Assembly: GCA_914767885.1 (NCBI GenBank)
Contig: CAJZBQ010000018.1
Span: 124,001 to 188,000, forward strand
Direction: 5' to 3'
DNA length: 64,000 bases
From: Blepharisma stoltei
Taxonomy: Eukaryota > Ciliophora > Heterotrichea > Heterotrichida > Blepharismidae
Below the pieces are notes generated by a model. It was not told the DNA's origin, did no database searches, and saw only the letters and a list, made by a program, of their open reading frames with translations. This document shows positions 20,546-31,546 of this stretch, piece after piece (position 1 is the stretch's first letter; every line of letters starts with the position of its first letter). The translations under genes were made by a program, and so were the position numbers.

Positions 20546-22519
20546 TTAAAAAACTTTTCTTCTCGAATGGGCGATTTTAAAATTTTTTCCTATAAGTAAT
20601 TTGTTGATATTTTTTCTGTGTTGTGATATTAAGCTTTTAGCATATTTATTATGCCTTTCCGTAATACTATCATCGAATAGTCCCCTACCTGATTTAATTC
20701 TTCTTATTTCAGAGGCTTCTAATAAAGCTGTAAATCGTTTGTGGTCGCTATCAATTTGGTACTTTATAAAAATAGGACTGAGCTGATGCCATTTTTTATA
20801 ATTTTTAGCCTATATCTTATATAAAAAAATATAGTAATTACCTAAATTAACCTTATAAATATAACATAATAGAATAGTGTTTTTTTGCAATTGCAGGCGT
20901 TGTCAATGTGGCATCACTCTGGGCAAGAATTGCATCCCTCTCCTGCTTTGTAAAAATTTCGAAAAAATCCTGCTTACTAATAATATAAAGTATCAATTTT
21001 TCACTTTTTGAGATTGCCTTTGCTTCTCGTGAGGCTCCAATGATGACTTCTCTTTCCCCAAATATTTCGCCGGTTTTAAAGTTTTTGACTTTTTTAATGT
21101 ATTTTTCTTCGGTAATTAATGTTTCTTTAAGACTGTCTCCTGTAGGGATACTATTTACTTTTTTTATTGTTATCAGCATTTCTAAGCTGACCTCGCCTTT
21201 CATTATGATGTAAAAATGCGTTGCTGGGGAATTATAGGTGTATATGACTTCGTTTAAGGAAAATTGTTGGCATTGCAAAGAATTGCAAAAGATTTCGAGC
21301 TTGCTGACCCTTCATTTTGAAAATAAAGGAATCTGCCGGATTTGGTCTTTTTCTAGGTAAAGCACTTTCAGCCGAGGCTTAAATACAAGTAAGTCGTAAT
21401 CGTGCTTATTTAACACAAATAAAAATACCTTGGAGTCGTTTGCTGATACTGAGTATGTGTATTCTTTTGAGCTTATCAGCTCTTTTTCGCCTAAATTATT
21501 AAATGGACCTAGGACAGATTTTGTGTCTTCTTTAGTTATAATAACAGTTCCTTTTACAATAAAATAAAGTTTTTCAGCTAGCTGTCCTTGAACTACAATA
21601 TTTTCTGAAGGCTCATAATATTCCGATCTCAGCCTATCACAAATATGCAGTCTCGTTGATTTTCCCAATCCATTAAAAAACCAATATTTTTTACAAAAAC
21701 TTTCCAAAGCATTTCTTTCAACTGCACTTCTTTCATCTGCTGTTTTTTCTGCTATTAACTCGCCCGCAATAATAAAATCACTACTTTGAAAGTGGTTGTC
21801 TTAGAAAATCTGGTTCCTTCACACGACGATTATTTCATAACGACTATTTTTTTTTTTGGCCTATTTTTTTTGGCCTATTTTTTTTTGGCCTATTTTTTTT
21901 TGGCCTATTTTTTTTTTTTGGCCTATTTTTTTTTGGCCTATTTTATTTTGGCCTATTTTTTTTTGGCCTATTTTTTTTTGGCCTATTTTATTTTGGCCTA
22001 TTTTTTTTTGGCCTATTTTTTTTTCACCTATTTTATTTTGGCCTATTTTTTTTTTGGCCTATTTTTTTTTCACCTATTTTTTTTCACCTATTTTTTTTTT
22101 GGCCTATTTTTTTTTGGCCTATTTTTTTTTGGCCTATTTTTTTTTCCAATTCATGAGCAGGTTGCTCACACAGGGAGGAGTAAGCAAACATCCAAATTTT
22201 TAATATCATCATAGCTTCTTATTGTGTCTTGGAAATCTTTTCTGTCTAACAGTCATTCAGGAAATAATTCGGATTTATGTATTTTGCTTTTATTTGGACT
22301 TTTTTTATCTTTTCGAAATGCTTTGATTTTTTCTTTGAGCTCATGGTTAGAGCAGGCAAGTAAAGGAAGTTTTGGGGTGCATGGGACGGTCCAATAATTT
22401 CTTGCTGCAGGCGATGAAGGATTTGTAAGGGAGCTCAAAAATGTGGAATTTACTTCTGGGGATTGGGGCTGGATTGACATAGAAGTGTTTCGGAAGTTTT
22501 CGACAGGAGAGTAATGCAT
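20546..22519 (-). CDS. Tandem cyclic-nucleotide-binding-domain protein (497 aa) with two IESs
   Basis: ATG 22519 (MHYSPVENFRNTSMSIQPQS), then a Pro/Ser/Lys-rich leader. Two cNMP-like domains follow: one with IVVQGQLAEKLYFIVKGTVI...LGEKEL, the second with YSPATHFYIIMKGEVSLEM-like strands and TGEIFGEREVIIGASREAKA. The second domain's phosphate-binding cassette lacks a clear RTA motif, so ligand binding is doubtful. Removing 21782-22200 and 20799-20859 gives 498 codons. The C-terminal part (YKKWHQLSPIFIKY ... KIAHSRRKVF) is seen only after the second IES is removed. TGA is Trp in LFSKWRVSK and FPEWLLDRK. Possibly a PKA-regulatory-like or ciliary cNMP protein; not certain. Confidence 0.75.
20799..20859. 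mobile_element. IES, about 61 bp
   Basis: TA 20799 to TA 20860; removal joins YSIMLY to KKWHQLSPIF in frame. Confidence 0.65.
21782..22200. mobile_element. IES containing a minisatellite, about 419 bp
   Basis: TA 21782 to TA 22201 removal joins SYDDI to SDFIIAGELIAE in frame. An inner end at 22180 reads TTACTCCTCCCTGTGTGAGC (minus strand), of the same type as the MITE ends, so this may be one element nested in another. Confidence 0.6.
21843..22145. repeat. Minisatellite with unit GGCCTATTTTTTTT
   Basis: About 20 tandem units of 13-16 bp: GGCCTA or CACCTA followed by 7-10 T, some as TTTTATTTT. It lies wholly inside the IES of the cNMP gene. Reads through as a spurious repetitive ORF. Confidence 0.95.
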
Positions 22520-23935
22520 AGATTATTAATCGGTAATTTTAATAGAATTTTTTTAAATAATGATGGGAGTTTGGTGAGTTTTATAGGTGCGGGAGCATTC
22601 AAAGAAAATTGGTGAATGATCCTTTAAGTATTGTTATTATAAAACAAGACATAATTTTGGTACCTTGAACTTGCCTAAAAAGCTTTTATAAATAGCTATA
22701 ATTAAAAGATTTAATTAAAACAACCTTCAAATTATAAGTTTAGGATAGCTATATTGGGCTTAAAATTATTCTGAAAGAATAATAATTTTTTTTTGATTCA
22801 CTAAAGCATATTCTAATAATTGTTTGTTCGTTTTAACTAATAAATATTTAAATCTAATAGCCAATTATTCGCATTTTGTCTAATCTTTAATCTTTTAAAG
22901 CATTTTCTAGAAATTAAGAAAAATTTATTACATTCCTACAAAGGCTTTTAAGTTCGATAAAAATTGCTTGGCATACTCTCATACGATTCCATTGTCTATG
23001 CTGAGGATCCTTAATAAATCCTAATTGGTTATTTACTTCAACCTTATTGGTCCTTTAGGCAATAGGCAAGTTTTATAAATGCCAAATTGCATAAGGACCT
23101 CGCAATTGGGTGACTCTTTTTAACCTTCTTAAAGCGATTTGAAGATCAGATAGAAGTCTTGCAAATACTTACAGTTGACTGCATCTTGCTCTATTTGACT
23201 TTCCTCTAGCAACTACTCAGAATAAATAAATTAAACGATTATGCTTGCCATGAGCGGATAAATCACTAGCTATCGCTTATATTGGCTCAAAAGGTCGCCC
23301 TTTTCGATTTCCGACCTGAATTACCTGCCCAAGAATTAGTTCCTAGGGCAGAGTCGCCATCTGTAAGGTGTCTGATGGATGCAATAAGAAGAATCCATGT
23401 GGTAGGCAAGCCTGTCTCGCCCATCTGGCAGGGATAGGAAACCTTCAGGGAAGAAGCAAAACACCCTGTTTCAGCAAAGAACCTTTTGGATGGTCTACTT
23501 AGCTCACGAAGACCTTATTTCACTACCCATTGTGCTGGTTGACCATTCTGATAGGAGGTATCACCTCAAGTCCTATTTCCGTCAACCTCACCATTTATAT
23601 CTCTACTCAGAATAAAGGTTCTATCTTTATATCAGCAGGAAAAGAGACAGAAAATGGCGCATCTAGGATCTAGCCCATAAAATAAAAATATTGTGTTAAA
23701 AATTGCATTTAAAGAGAGAGTTATTTTATTCTTACTACGATTTCCTTCTCAATGTTTGAAGCTTTATAGGAATCTTCAAAATTATTTCATTAATATTGAA
23801 AATACCCCTAACAATTTTAAGCTATTTTATGAAAATTCCCATCATTTATACTGCAATTAATTTCAGTTTTTGAGCATTTTAGAATTATTTAATATATTAA
23901 ACTATACGATACTTATCATTTGACATTCATTAACT
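22520..23935. other. Intergenic region holding a GC-rich repeat
   Basis: No gene recognised in either code. About 22950-23690 is listed separately as a retroelement-like block; the rest is AT-rich. Confidence 0.5.
22950..23690 (-). mobile_element. SINE-like retroelement block (copy E11), minus orientation
   Basis: GC-rich compared with flanks and without ORFs. 23380-23450 (GGTAGGCAAGCCTGTCTCGC then CCATCTGGCAGGGATAGGAA) is the reverse complement, with mismatches, of 31700-31770 in copy E3. Ends were not defined and no duplication was found; it may be more than one insertion. Confidence 0.5.
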
Positions 23936-24568
23936 TTACTGAATATTGCAGATTTTTTGGTTGTTAAGTTCTTTAAATAGATCAGCTTCCTCTGCTTCGA
24001 ATGGAAGTTCATTATCTTCGTTTTTGACTGTAAAAATAGGAGGAAGAATTCTTCGGATTGTAAAGCTAACTCCTCATCCTTGATCGAACGACACTATTAA
24101 AACTGCGAAAATTAGAAATATCTTTGATTAAAAGATTCAAATAGTAAAGCATAGAGCCTGGCCTACTAACTGCTTAATTCTAAATACATATTTTGATAGT
24201 AATGAATATTAGAAATTATGCCATGTAATCACTTCTAAAAATTTTTCACTATTATTTCTAGCATACTTGCTAATATACACCACACCATACTCTATCTCTA
24301 TTTCGAGTACATAAAAATATTTTATATGAACAATACAATATAAAAATTTTAAATTAATAAAATATTTATATGTCATTTTTTTCTAGAAATTTTTTAGTAT
24401 TTAGTGCTCATCTTTGATCGAGCAATGGTGATAATTTTATCAGGGAGTAAGGAATTCTTCTTGAGATTTCAAGTCTTCATTAATTCTCGTATTTGAGGAG
24501 GCTTTGGAAGTTTCAGAGTCTTCATAATATTCAAGGGTGCCCGCTGTTGTTTTTGGTGATGATAACAT
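23936..24568 (-). CDS. Small hypothetical protein (83 aa), revealed by IES removal
   Basis: Exon 1 (MLSSPKTTAGTLEYYEDSET ... DLKSQEEFL) runs 24568-24450. Removing 24067-24447 joins it in frame to SFTIRRILPPIFTVKNEDNE ... NNQKICNIQ and a TAA at 23936. Both halves are acidic/Ser-rich with protein-like composition. A competing frame of 63 codons on the same strand is ruled out because only this one joins across the IES. No family recognised. Confidence 0.6.
24067..24447. mobile_element. IES, 381 bp, with TGATCGA repeats
   Basis: Starts TAACTCCTCATCCTTGATCG and ends CAGGGAGTAA. CTCATC(C/T)TTGATCGA(A/G)C occurs near both ends as a direct repeat, and CATCTTTGATCGAACGG also appears in the TMCO1 IES at 1421. 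Confidence 0.7.
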
Positions 24569-24699
24569 GCTCTAATTATAATTAAGTAATGGAAAGTAAA
24601 TTTATCAAACGTGAAAAACTGGAAAATATTATTTTCTTTCTCCCCTCTATGATCAAACAATTTTTTGCTAGCTTAAATTTTAATACAAATTTCCATTCG

Positions 24700-24815
24700 A
24701 TATTTATCTTAAAATATATCAAATATTTTTTTTATAATTATATTTAAACCTCTTGTGGAGGACTTTTGGGTGAAAATAGTATTTTTCCAATGATTTTGCC
24801 CACTAACAACGGAGA
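24700..24815 (+). mobile_element. Decayed MITE fragment (M10)
   Basis: TGGAGGACTTTTGGG ... ATTTTTCCAATGATTTTGC ... ACGGAGAGTTAA matches the right third of M1 with several mismatches. Confidence 0.5.
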
Positions 24816-24819
24816 GTTA

Positions 24820-25252
24820 ATTTTATTATAATTATCCATATTGTAAGAATAATGATGAGCATTACATATGATTTATAGTCTATTTTATTGTTTGGTTTGA
24901 AGGCTTGCTAAATAAGAGTTATTAATGATGCCAAATAAAATATTTAAAAAATATCTATGTGATTCAACAAAATATCTTTATATTATAGCTTTTATATAAA
25001 AAACTTATTAAAATCCAGCACTATTTCTAAATTTTTCATTATACAATTTTATTTTATATCATTTAATTATATAGGAAATTTTATATTATTAAATATAACT
25101 AATTATAGTCTATATATTTATAAAAAAATTTGGTTATTTAATTTATAATTTTTTAAATATATTATTAATCATAGATATGAGAATTAAAAAAAATTAATTA
25201 ATGAATAATAACCCCATAGGTGATCACAATAAATTTTTTAAATTTATTTTAG
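24820..25252. other. AT-rich region upstream of the K+ channel gene
   Basis: Very AT-rich, no ORF or repeat recognised; presumably holds the promoter of the channel gene. Confidence 0.4.
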
Positions 25253-28036
25253 ATGGTAGCACACATTTAGGTGCTTAGACGCTTAATAAACAAGAGCAAA
25301 GATCTAAAAATCGTATCCCGAGAAGACACTGATGGACTTCTAGACGTCGAATCAACTGCAAGAAATCAGCTAAGCTCTGCAGGCAATTTTTTAGAAATGA
25401 CAACGAGCCCCAAGCACCTTATAACACCTTTAAAAATCCCAAATCTCCTTACTCCCCATTAAAATTGAAACAAAAAGTCCTGCTGTAATTAAAATGAGAA
25501 TTAATTTTTTTTCAAAAAAATATATAAACTTTATTTTATAAAGTATAAATCAATTCAGCATGAAAAATGTTTATAATATTCTAAATTCATTAAAAAATAT
25601 TGCTATTGAAAAAGCAATTTGTTAAAATTTAAAGGTATTTAAAGTGCCTAAAAATCGGAATTTTAACAATATTTTTGCTCCATTTACAGGGGGAGATAGC
25701 AGGGCTACTCTCAATGATGAGGATGAACTATCATCAGTCGAAAGACGAAAATTGCATATAAGGAACACCCCAGTAATAAATTCAAAATATACTAACTGCC
25801 AGAGAATCGGCTCCACACGGGAACCATTTTCCACGTGTGGAGCGATTTTTTCACACGTGGAAGTCAGGATTCTTACGTGTGTGGAAAAATGGCTCCAAAC
25901 GTGGAAGATGGTTTCCGTGTGGAGCCGATTTTCGGTTGCCCGAGGATGGCGCAAATAGCACCATCCTCGGACAATTTCTATATCTCGATGTTTGAAAAAG
26001 AATGAGAAACAAGCTGCGAAGTAACGGCTTAATGATCCGTCTAAGACAAGATTTAAATCTATACGGCACATCCAATGGTATTTACCATCAAAGATCGCAG
26101 AATCTTGAAGCTTTATCAAAAAGTCCTGAAGTTACGAATATAATAGAAGTATCAACAGGAGCTCAAGAAAAATTGCCTATTTTTGTGTTTCATCCGAAGC
26201 ATACAGCCAGGGTTATTTGAAGTGTTATTTTATTATTGATTTTAGTGTACACAGCAACCATAACTCCATATAGAATTGCTTTTAAAGACCTAAACAAGGT
26301 TGACGAGGAATATGTGATAGATTTGATTGTTGATATTTTATTTTTCATTGATGTTATTATGAATTCAATGACTGCGTATTTTGACGATGAAGGAAAATTA
26401 GTAGAAAAAAGGCTCAAAATATTATGGAATTATATGAAATCTTGGATGATTCTGGATTTGGTTTCATGTATACCTTATAACTTGTTTATAGATCTTAATG
26501 AAGAATTTGCAACAACTAAGAACTGAAATGTGTTGATAAGGCTATTGAGACTTCCTAGGCTTTATAAGCTTTTCCAAGCTTCTAAAATTATGAGTTTGCT
26601 TAGGAGTTACAGAAGAAGCGCATTTTTAGACAAAATTCAAGACTATTTAAGCATAAAACACAGCGCGTTTAGACTTTTAAGCACATTTGTGACTATCCTT
26701 ATATGTGCCCACTTATCTGGCTGCACTTGGTTTTTGCTTGCAAGAGTCTATGGATTTTCCCCAAATTCCTGGGTATTTAATTTTAATGATATGGATAAAG
26801 ATTCCTTCACTTTATACATATTTTCTATATACTGGGCCATAACAACCCTTACAACAGTTGGCTATGGCGATATTTCAGCTCAAAATATCGTGGAAAGAAT
26901 CTACGCAATGCTCTGGATGCTTTTTGGGCTATTTTTTGTATCTTTTGCTATAGGAAGCTTATCTTCTTTAATGAGTGGTCTCGACACAAAGGAAAATCTT
27001 TTAAACACAAAACTGGCTTGTGTTGATGAATTTGCAAAAGAAACCCATTTAAATAACAATCTTAGGCATAAAATAAGGTCAGCACTAAGGTATTCAACTG
27101 AAAAACAAGGATACTCGTGGAGAGATAAACAGACAATTTTTAATGAGCTGCCGAAAAACTTGAGATATGAAGTTGCGTTGGCTATGCATAAAGGGGCTGT
27201 AAAGTCTATTACATTTTTTTCAAATAAAGATAGAGGCTTTGTAGCTGCAATTGTGCCGTTTTTGCAGAATTTATTTTTAGCTTTCAGTGAATATGTATAG
27301 TGATGATAAGGCATTAAGGACTAAACATTATATAGTTAATATTTCTGGCCTTTTTAAATAATAAAATATATATAAACAAGGACAATATAGCGATGAAATT
27401 TATTTTCTTGTAAATGGAAGGCTGAATTATGTAGAAGAAGAGGAAGGAATTGTTTATAAAAGTCTGCAAAGAGGAAGCTATTTTGGAGATATAGAAGTTA
27501 TACAAAGAATCCCAAGGAAATACACGATTCAAGCTGGCATGGATTGTGATTTGCTATCTATGAATAAATCACTAGTAGACTTCATATTTGAAGAATTCCC
27601 TAGTGTAGGGAAAGAAATGAAAACTGTTGCTGAGCTAAGAGACAAAATGAATAGAAGATCTTATAATGAAATAAAAGAGTTGTTAAGGCTCAGAAAAACC
27701 AAAGATTTAACAGGAGTGACAGTCAAAGAAGTAAGAGAAGTCATCATCAGCAAAGTTGAAAAATTCGATAAAGCTGGTACTAAATCTAAAGAAAAAAACG
27801 ACGAAGACCTAATGGAACAAATAAAAATCTGCATCTCTTCAATTGAGCAGAAAATCATAAAAATTGAAGAAGAATTAATTGAAACCAAAGCCATCACAAA
27901 AGCGACCCAAGAGTGTATGGGGCATTATGAACGAAACTCTTTGATGGAAGAGTCTGAAGAAGGTATATTAAAAATAAATCAGTCAAACGATTCAAGAAGC
28001 TTTAACGTCCTCGGAGATGACATTTCCTTTGCTTAA
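25253..28036 (+). CDS. Voltage-gated K+ channel with cyclic-nucleotide-binding-like domain (EAG/KCNH or CNG-like), 770 aa
   Basis: ATG 25253 is followed at once by a 15-nt intron. Three IESs (25450-25639, 25788-25980, 27296-27368) are removed to give 771 codons. A cytosolic N-terminus precedes S1 (VIWSVILLLILVYTATITPY, Trp by TGA), S2-S3 with DLIVDILFFIDVIMNSMTAY, S4 with spaced Arg (VLIRLLRLPRLYKLFQASKI), S5, a pore helix and the K+ filter TTLTTVGYGD, then S6. A C-linker leads to a cNMP domain (YVYKQGQYSDEIYFLVNGRL ... GSYFGDIEVI) restored by the third IES. A C-terminal coiled coil follows. The family sets membrane potential and excitability; ligand binding is not proven. Confidence 0.92.
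25256..25270 (+). other. 15-nt intron directly after the start codon
   Basis: GTAGCACACATTTAG follows ATG; splicing gives M-VLRRLINKSKD. Confidence 0.85.
25450..25639. mobile_element. IES in K+ channel, 190 bp
   Basis: Starts TACTCCCCATTAAAATTGAA; TA-to-TA removal joins LKIPNLL to KVPKNRNFNNIF. The alternative right TA at 25649 also keeps frame. Confidence 0.75.
25788..25980. mobile_element. Palindromic IES in K+ channel, 193 bp
   Basis: About 60-bp imperfect inverted arms (AATCGGCTCCACACGG... and its complement ...CCGTGTGGAGCCGATT at about 25808-25933) are followed by a perfect 10-bp-stem hairpin CCGAGGATGG/CCATCCTCGG at 25940-25970. Removal joins VINSKY to LDVWKRMRNK in frame. GC-rich. 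Confidence 0.8.
27296..27368. mobile_element. IES in the cNMP domain, 73 bp
   Basis: TA 27296 to TA 27369; removal gives FSEYVYKQGQYSDEIYFLVN, the cNMP-fold consensus. Confidence 0.85.
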
Positions 28037-28116
28037 TCCTTATTGTTTTATAAATAATAAATAATTTCCATAAAAAATCTGCATATTAGAAGACGGGCAA
28101 TATTGGGAGTATAATA

Positions 28117-28551
28117 ATGGATAATTCTGCAAGGCTTGATATTATAAATCCAATAGCAGATGTGAATCTCATTATTAAAAAAATCCAGAACAATTGTCAT
28201 AGAACCCTAAATTCAAGTAAAGAATGCTTTCCATATGTGGAGAGCTATGCATATAAGCATATACCAGAAAATAAGAGCTTTTCTATAATAGATGGGAGTT
28301 TTGGAATAAGGGGAAACAATGGTTACGAAAACCATTCTCATGAGTCTACATTGAAGCATAGTGATGGGAAATTTACTGTGAAAGGGATGTTTCAAACAAA
28401 ACGGAAAAATTTTCAGAGCTTGCAGTCTTGCTTTAAAATTTATAAATCAAAAAGGAATCAAGAATCTGTAAAACAGATGAGATCTTTTGATGCTTCTTGG
28501 ACAGATATTGTCAAAAAACTAATATATATTAATAACTGATGATCTGTATAA
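28117..28551 (+). CDS. Hypothetical basic protein (144 aa)
   Basis: ATG 28117; two consecutive TGA codons (WW) near the end carry the frame to TAA 28549-28551. The product is basic, Ser/Asn-rich, with a repeated FxSLQSCFKIYKSKRNQE-like patch. No family recognised. It follows the K+ channel gene by 80 bp on the same strand. Confidence 0.55.
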
Positions 28552-28739
28552 TATAAAATCTTCATATTTTTATATCATTAAATCCTAATAGTCCCAAATT
28601 AGTCTAAACCTAAATAGTTTGAATAGAAAAGCACGCCTTTTGATAGCTTTTATCTAATAAATAGGAAAAGAGATAATCAGTATGAACGTTTTTATTCATT
28701 CAAATTAGATATAAACTAATATAATTCTAAATGATAAGC

Positions 28740-29017
28740 AAAAAATTCAAAAAATACAAAAAAGCTCGAGAAGACGGTTTTCTACTTATAGATATAGCAG
28801 AAAGACGCCTTCACCAACTCCCATAATTGACCAAAAAACAGACTCGTCTTATTTAATGTCGAAGTCTTCAAAACTTCATACCAAGCATCAAAAATGTAAT
28901 CATAGAAAAATAAATTCAACAGAAACTTCCACGCATGAAAAAAATTCCGATTTTAAACCCGCTATATCAATCGAAACGAAAATTTTGCCAAAGAAAATAA
29001 ATGAATTTTGGCATTAA
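28740..29017 (+). CDS. Coding-like segment without a clear start (uncertain)
   Basis: A stop-free frame (DKQKIQKIQKSSRRRFSTYR ... KKINEFWH) ends at TAA 29017. No ATG in this frame lies upstream before a stop. The only nearby ATG (28731) is in another frame that closes after 31 codons. It could be a gene with a start beyond an unrecognised insert, or a decayed gene. Confidence 0.3.
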
Positions 29018-29418
29018 TTAACTAATTTTTTTTGCTAATAAATATATTATTTTGCATGATAGCTTGAATAATGAGGTAGAGCGAAAGGCATCGCTTGTAA
29101 TTCTAGACAGCTGCAGAAAATGGTTAATTTATAGCTTAACTATTATAAATAATAAAGGATTTCATGCTTACAGCTAGTTTCTGACAAATTTAATTTAATG
29201 AAAAATGTATTTTACAGTTCACGATTAAGTAAAAAAAATAAATCATGTAATTTTGAAAATGGATTGAAAAATACTTCAACAATAAAACAGAATCATGCAG
29301 AAAAACTTTAAATAATTATCTTGCAATTATTTTTATTCAAAATTTAACTTCAATCATATCTTAATTGTGGCAATTATAATATATCTTTTTTTAATTAAAT
29401 TTTCACCATCTTTGATTC
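29018..29418. other. Intergenic, AT-rich
   Basis: Nothing recognised. Confidence 0.5.
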
Positions 29419-29644
29419 TATAGTTCATGCACGCATTTGGCGTGCATTTAGAGCTGATTGAGAGCAGAAACAGAACTAATTGAGTTTTTTTGAACCAATC
29501 TGACAAGCCCAATTTGGCAAATAAAGCCATAATGGTTTGGTTTTGCCAAATCGAGTTTGGCTCTTCAAAATGGGCAGAGAAGCCAACAGGCTTGATTACG
29601 GCTCAGCCAACTCTAAGGGGCCGCCAAATGCGTGCATGAACTAT
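29419..29644. mobile_element. Inverted-repeat element, 226 bp, intergenic
   Basis: Perfect terminal inverted repeats of 23 bp that begin TATAGTTCATGCACGCATTT and end in the complement (...AAATGCGTGCATGAACTATA). The inside is moderately GC-rich with repeated TTTGGC/GCCAAA motifs. Unlike the MITE family it lacks the CTCCC end. Confidence 0.85.
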
Positions 29645-29722
29645 AAAGGTTCAAATTTTATTGAATAGACTTATGTGCTATATTAATTTAGACACCAATT
29701 AATCTTTGCATAATAATTTAAT

Positions 29723-31019
29723 ATGAGCGATACATACCAACTGAATCTCTACAAACAGATGCATACTATGTTATCATCTCCACCTAAGCCAAGAGACAAT
29801 AATCAGCCATATCGCAATCCTTTGGTCCCAGACACTCTTGATCAAGCTCCAGCTTATAAATCAAGATCGTCAGTTCCAGGGTATATGGAATCCTCTAACT
29901 CCCCCCCCCCTTTAAATTGGAACTAAAAATTTTGTTCCAATTTAAAGGGGGGTTAAGAAAATTTTTTATAAAAAAAATTCAAAAATTTATCGAATTAGAT
30001 TAATAAATTTGTTTAATAAAATGCTATTTACTCTTTATCCTTTAAAACAAAGCAAGATATAGCTAAAATTTTATTATTAATTAATACGCCACTATTAATT
30101 GGTATCAAAACTATTTACACAAAAATTATTATTTTTATTGATAAAAAAAAAAAATTAAAAAAACAAATTTTAGAAAATTTATTAATCAAAGTGCTAATTT
30201 TGTTTAAATAAGATGTTATTTATACTCTATTCTTTAAAATAAAGCAAGAGATAAGTAAATTTTGAATTTTTGTAAAGAATTCGTATTGAATTTATATCAA
30301 AGCTATTTAAATAAAAAATATCATTTTTATCAAAAAAAATAAATTTTTTTTAAAAATTTTTTAAAAACAAAAAAAAAATTAAATATTTTTAAAAAATTTA
30401 CAATTAACGATAATAAATTTATTTAAATAAGATGTTCTTTATACTCTATTCTTTAAACAAGAGCAGGATATAACTAAATTTTTAATTTTAGTTAAGAAGA
30501 AACATTTAATATATATCAAAACTTTTTACATAAAAATTATGATTTATATATATAAAATTTTTTATTATAAAATTAAATTTTGTTCCAATTTAAAGGGGGG
30601 GGAGTAAGCCACTAACTGAAAGACCTCGAGGGATAGCCAGGACTTCTTTATCTGACAAGCACTCAGGCTCTTTTGCATTTTCATATGAAACACCAGAAGA
30701 CTTTGTGCCTTCTCGCCGAGTAATTGCTCAAAAGTCCAGCGAAACGTTTGAGCAGCCGATTTCTGTCAGAAAGTCTGCTTACCAGCCTCCTGAAAGAAAT
30801 CCTATTACTCAAAACTCAAAAGAACTCGAAGTCCACCAGCCAAAAGTTAGAGGAAAAGGACAGCCGCCATCTTCATTAGGTGAAGTAATCACCCAGGATA
30901 AAAAGCCAGTAGAAGAAACACCTGCAAGGAACTCAATGTATTTCCAAAAGATGAGGAGTAATATATTTGATGGCAATGCTGCTGAAGTAGAAAGAGAAAG
31001 ACCTAACTATTTTCTGTAA
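29723..31019 (+). CDS. Hypothetical Pro/Ser-rich protein (195 aa), split by a 709-bp element
   Basis: Exon 1 MSDTYQLNLYKQMHTMLSSP ... GYMESS joins in frame to KPLTERPRGIARTSLSDKHS ... FDGNAAEVERERPNYFL when 29896-30604 is removed. The protein is Pro-, Ser- and Arg-rich and probably disordered. No domain recognised. A 76-aa ORF follows 35 bp later on the same strand. Confidence 0.7.
29896..30604. mobile_element. TA-bounded element with TIR TTTAAATTGGAAC, 709 bp
   Basis: Begins TAACTCCCCCCCCCC then TTTAAATTGGAAC, folds back at once onto GTTCCAATTTAAAGGGGGG, and ends GTTCCAATTTAAAGGGGGGGG then AGTA. The interior contains three diverged tandem copies (starting near 30000, 30190 and 30413) of a unit of about 210 bp with ATTTACTCTTTATCCTTTAA-like sequence. 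It shares only the terminal TAACTCCCCC with the CTCCGTGAGTGAAC family. Confidence 0.85.
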
Positions 31020-31054
31020 AAAAAATTTATTTTTTTGGATAAATTATTTTTTAT

Positions 31055-31285
31055 ATGAAAAATTGTTGCGGTGAAGGTAAGAAAAAAGTTGTTATGGATA
31101 GGCCTGAAGGTGCAGGGTCTCTTTTGCAATATAATTATGCGCTTGAATATAGAGACTCTGGTGTGTCTGGAAAGCCAAGTGATCATAAGGTTGAAAAGGA
31201 AGCTTTACAGCAGACAAAGGTGTCAAGAGGAATGGCTGAAGTATTTAAGATGAGAAGAAACCAATCAGCGGTCACTTTCGCTTAG
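31055..31285 (+). CDS. Small hypothetical protein (76 aa)
   Basis: ATG to TAG, MKNCCGEGKKKVVMDRPEGA ... KVSRGMAEVFKMRRNQSAVT. Basic, with vicinal Cys near the N-terminus. Codon use resembles the neighbouring gene. No family recognised. Confidence 0.5.
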   Translation: MKNCCGEGKKKVVMDRPEGAGSLLQYNYALEYRDSGVSGKPSDHKVEKEALQQTKVSRGMAEVFKMRRNQSAVTFA

Positions 31286-31546
31286 TTTAACTTAGATTTA
31301 AATAAAAATTAGCATTTATGTCTTCTTATTTTAATCATTTATTATTATTTATACAATTTTGGAATCAAATAAATAACGAAAACAATTTAATTAATTTTTC
31401 ATAAAATTTTATGTTTTGGATGAATCGTAATTTTAATTTATTAAGACTTATAGGTATTAAATCACATTAGCACCAAATTAAAAAGAAGTTAATAGAGCAG
31501 CTTCGCTTATATTGTAATAAATTCATATATCCCTTAATAAAATTGA

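Noticed and set aside
21786..22214. Repetitive FFLAYFF... or FWPIFF... proteins
   Set aside because: Translations of the T-rich minisatellite in all frames, inside an IES.
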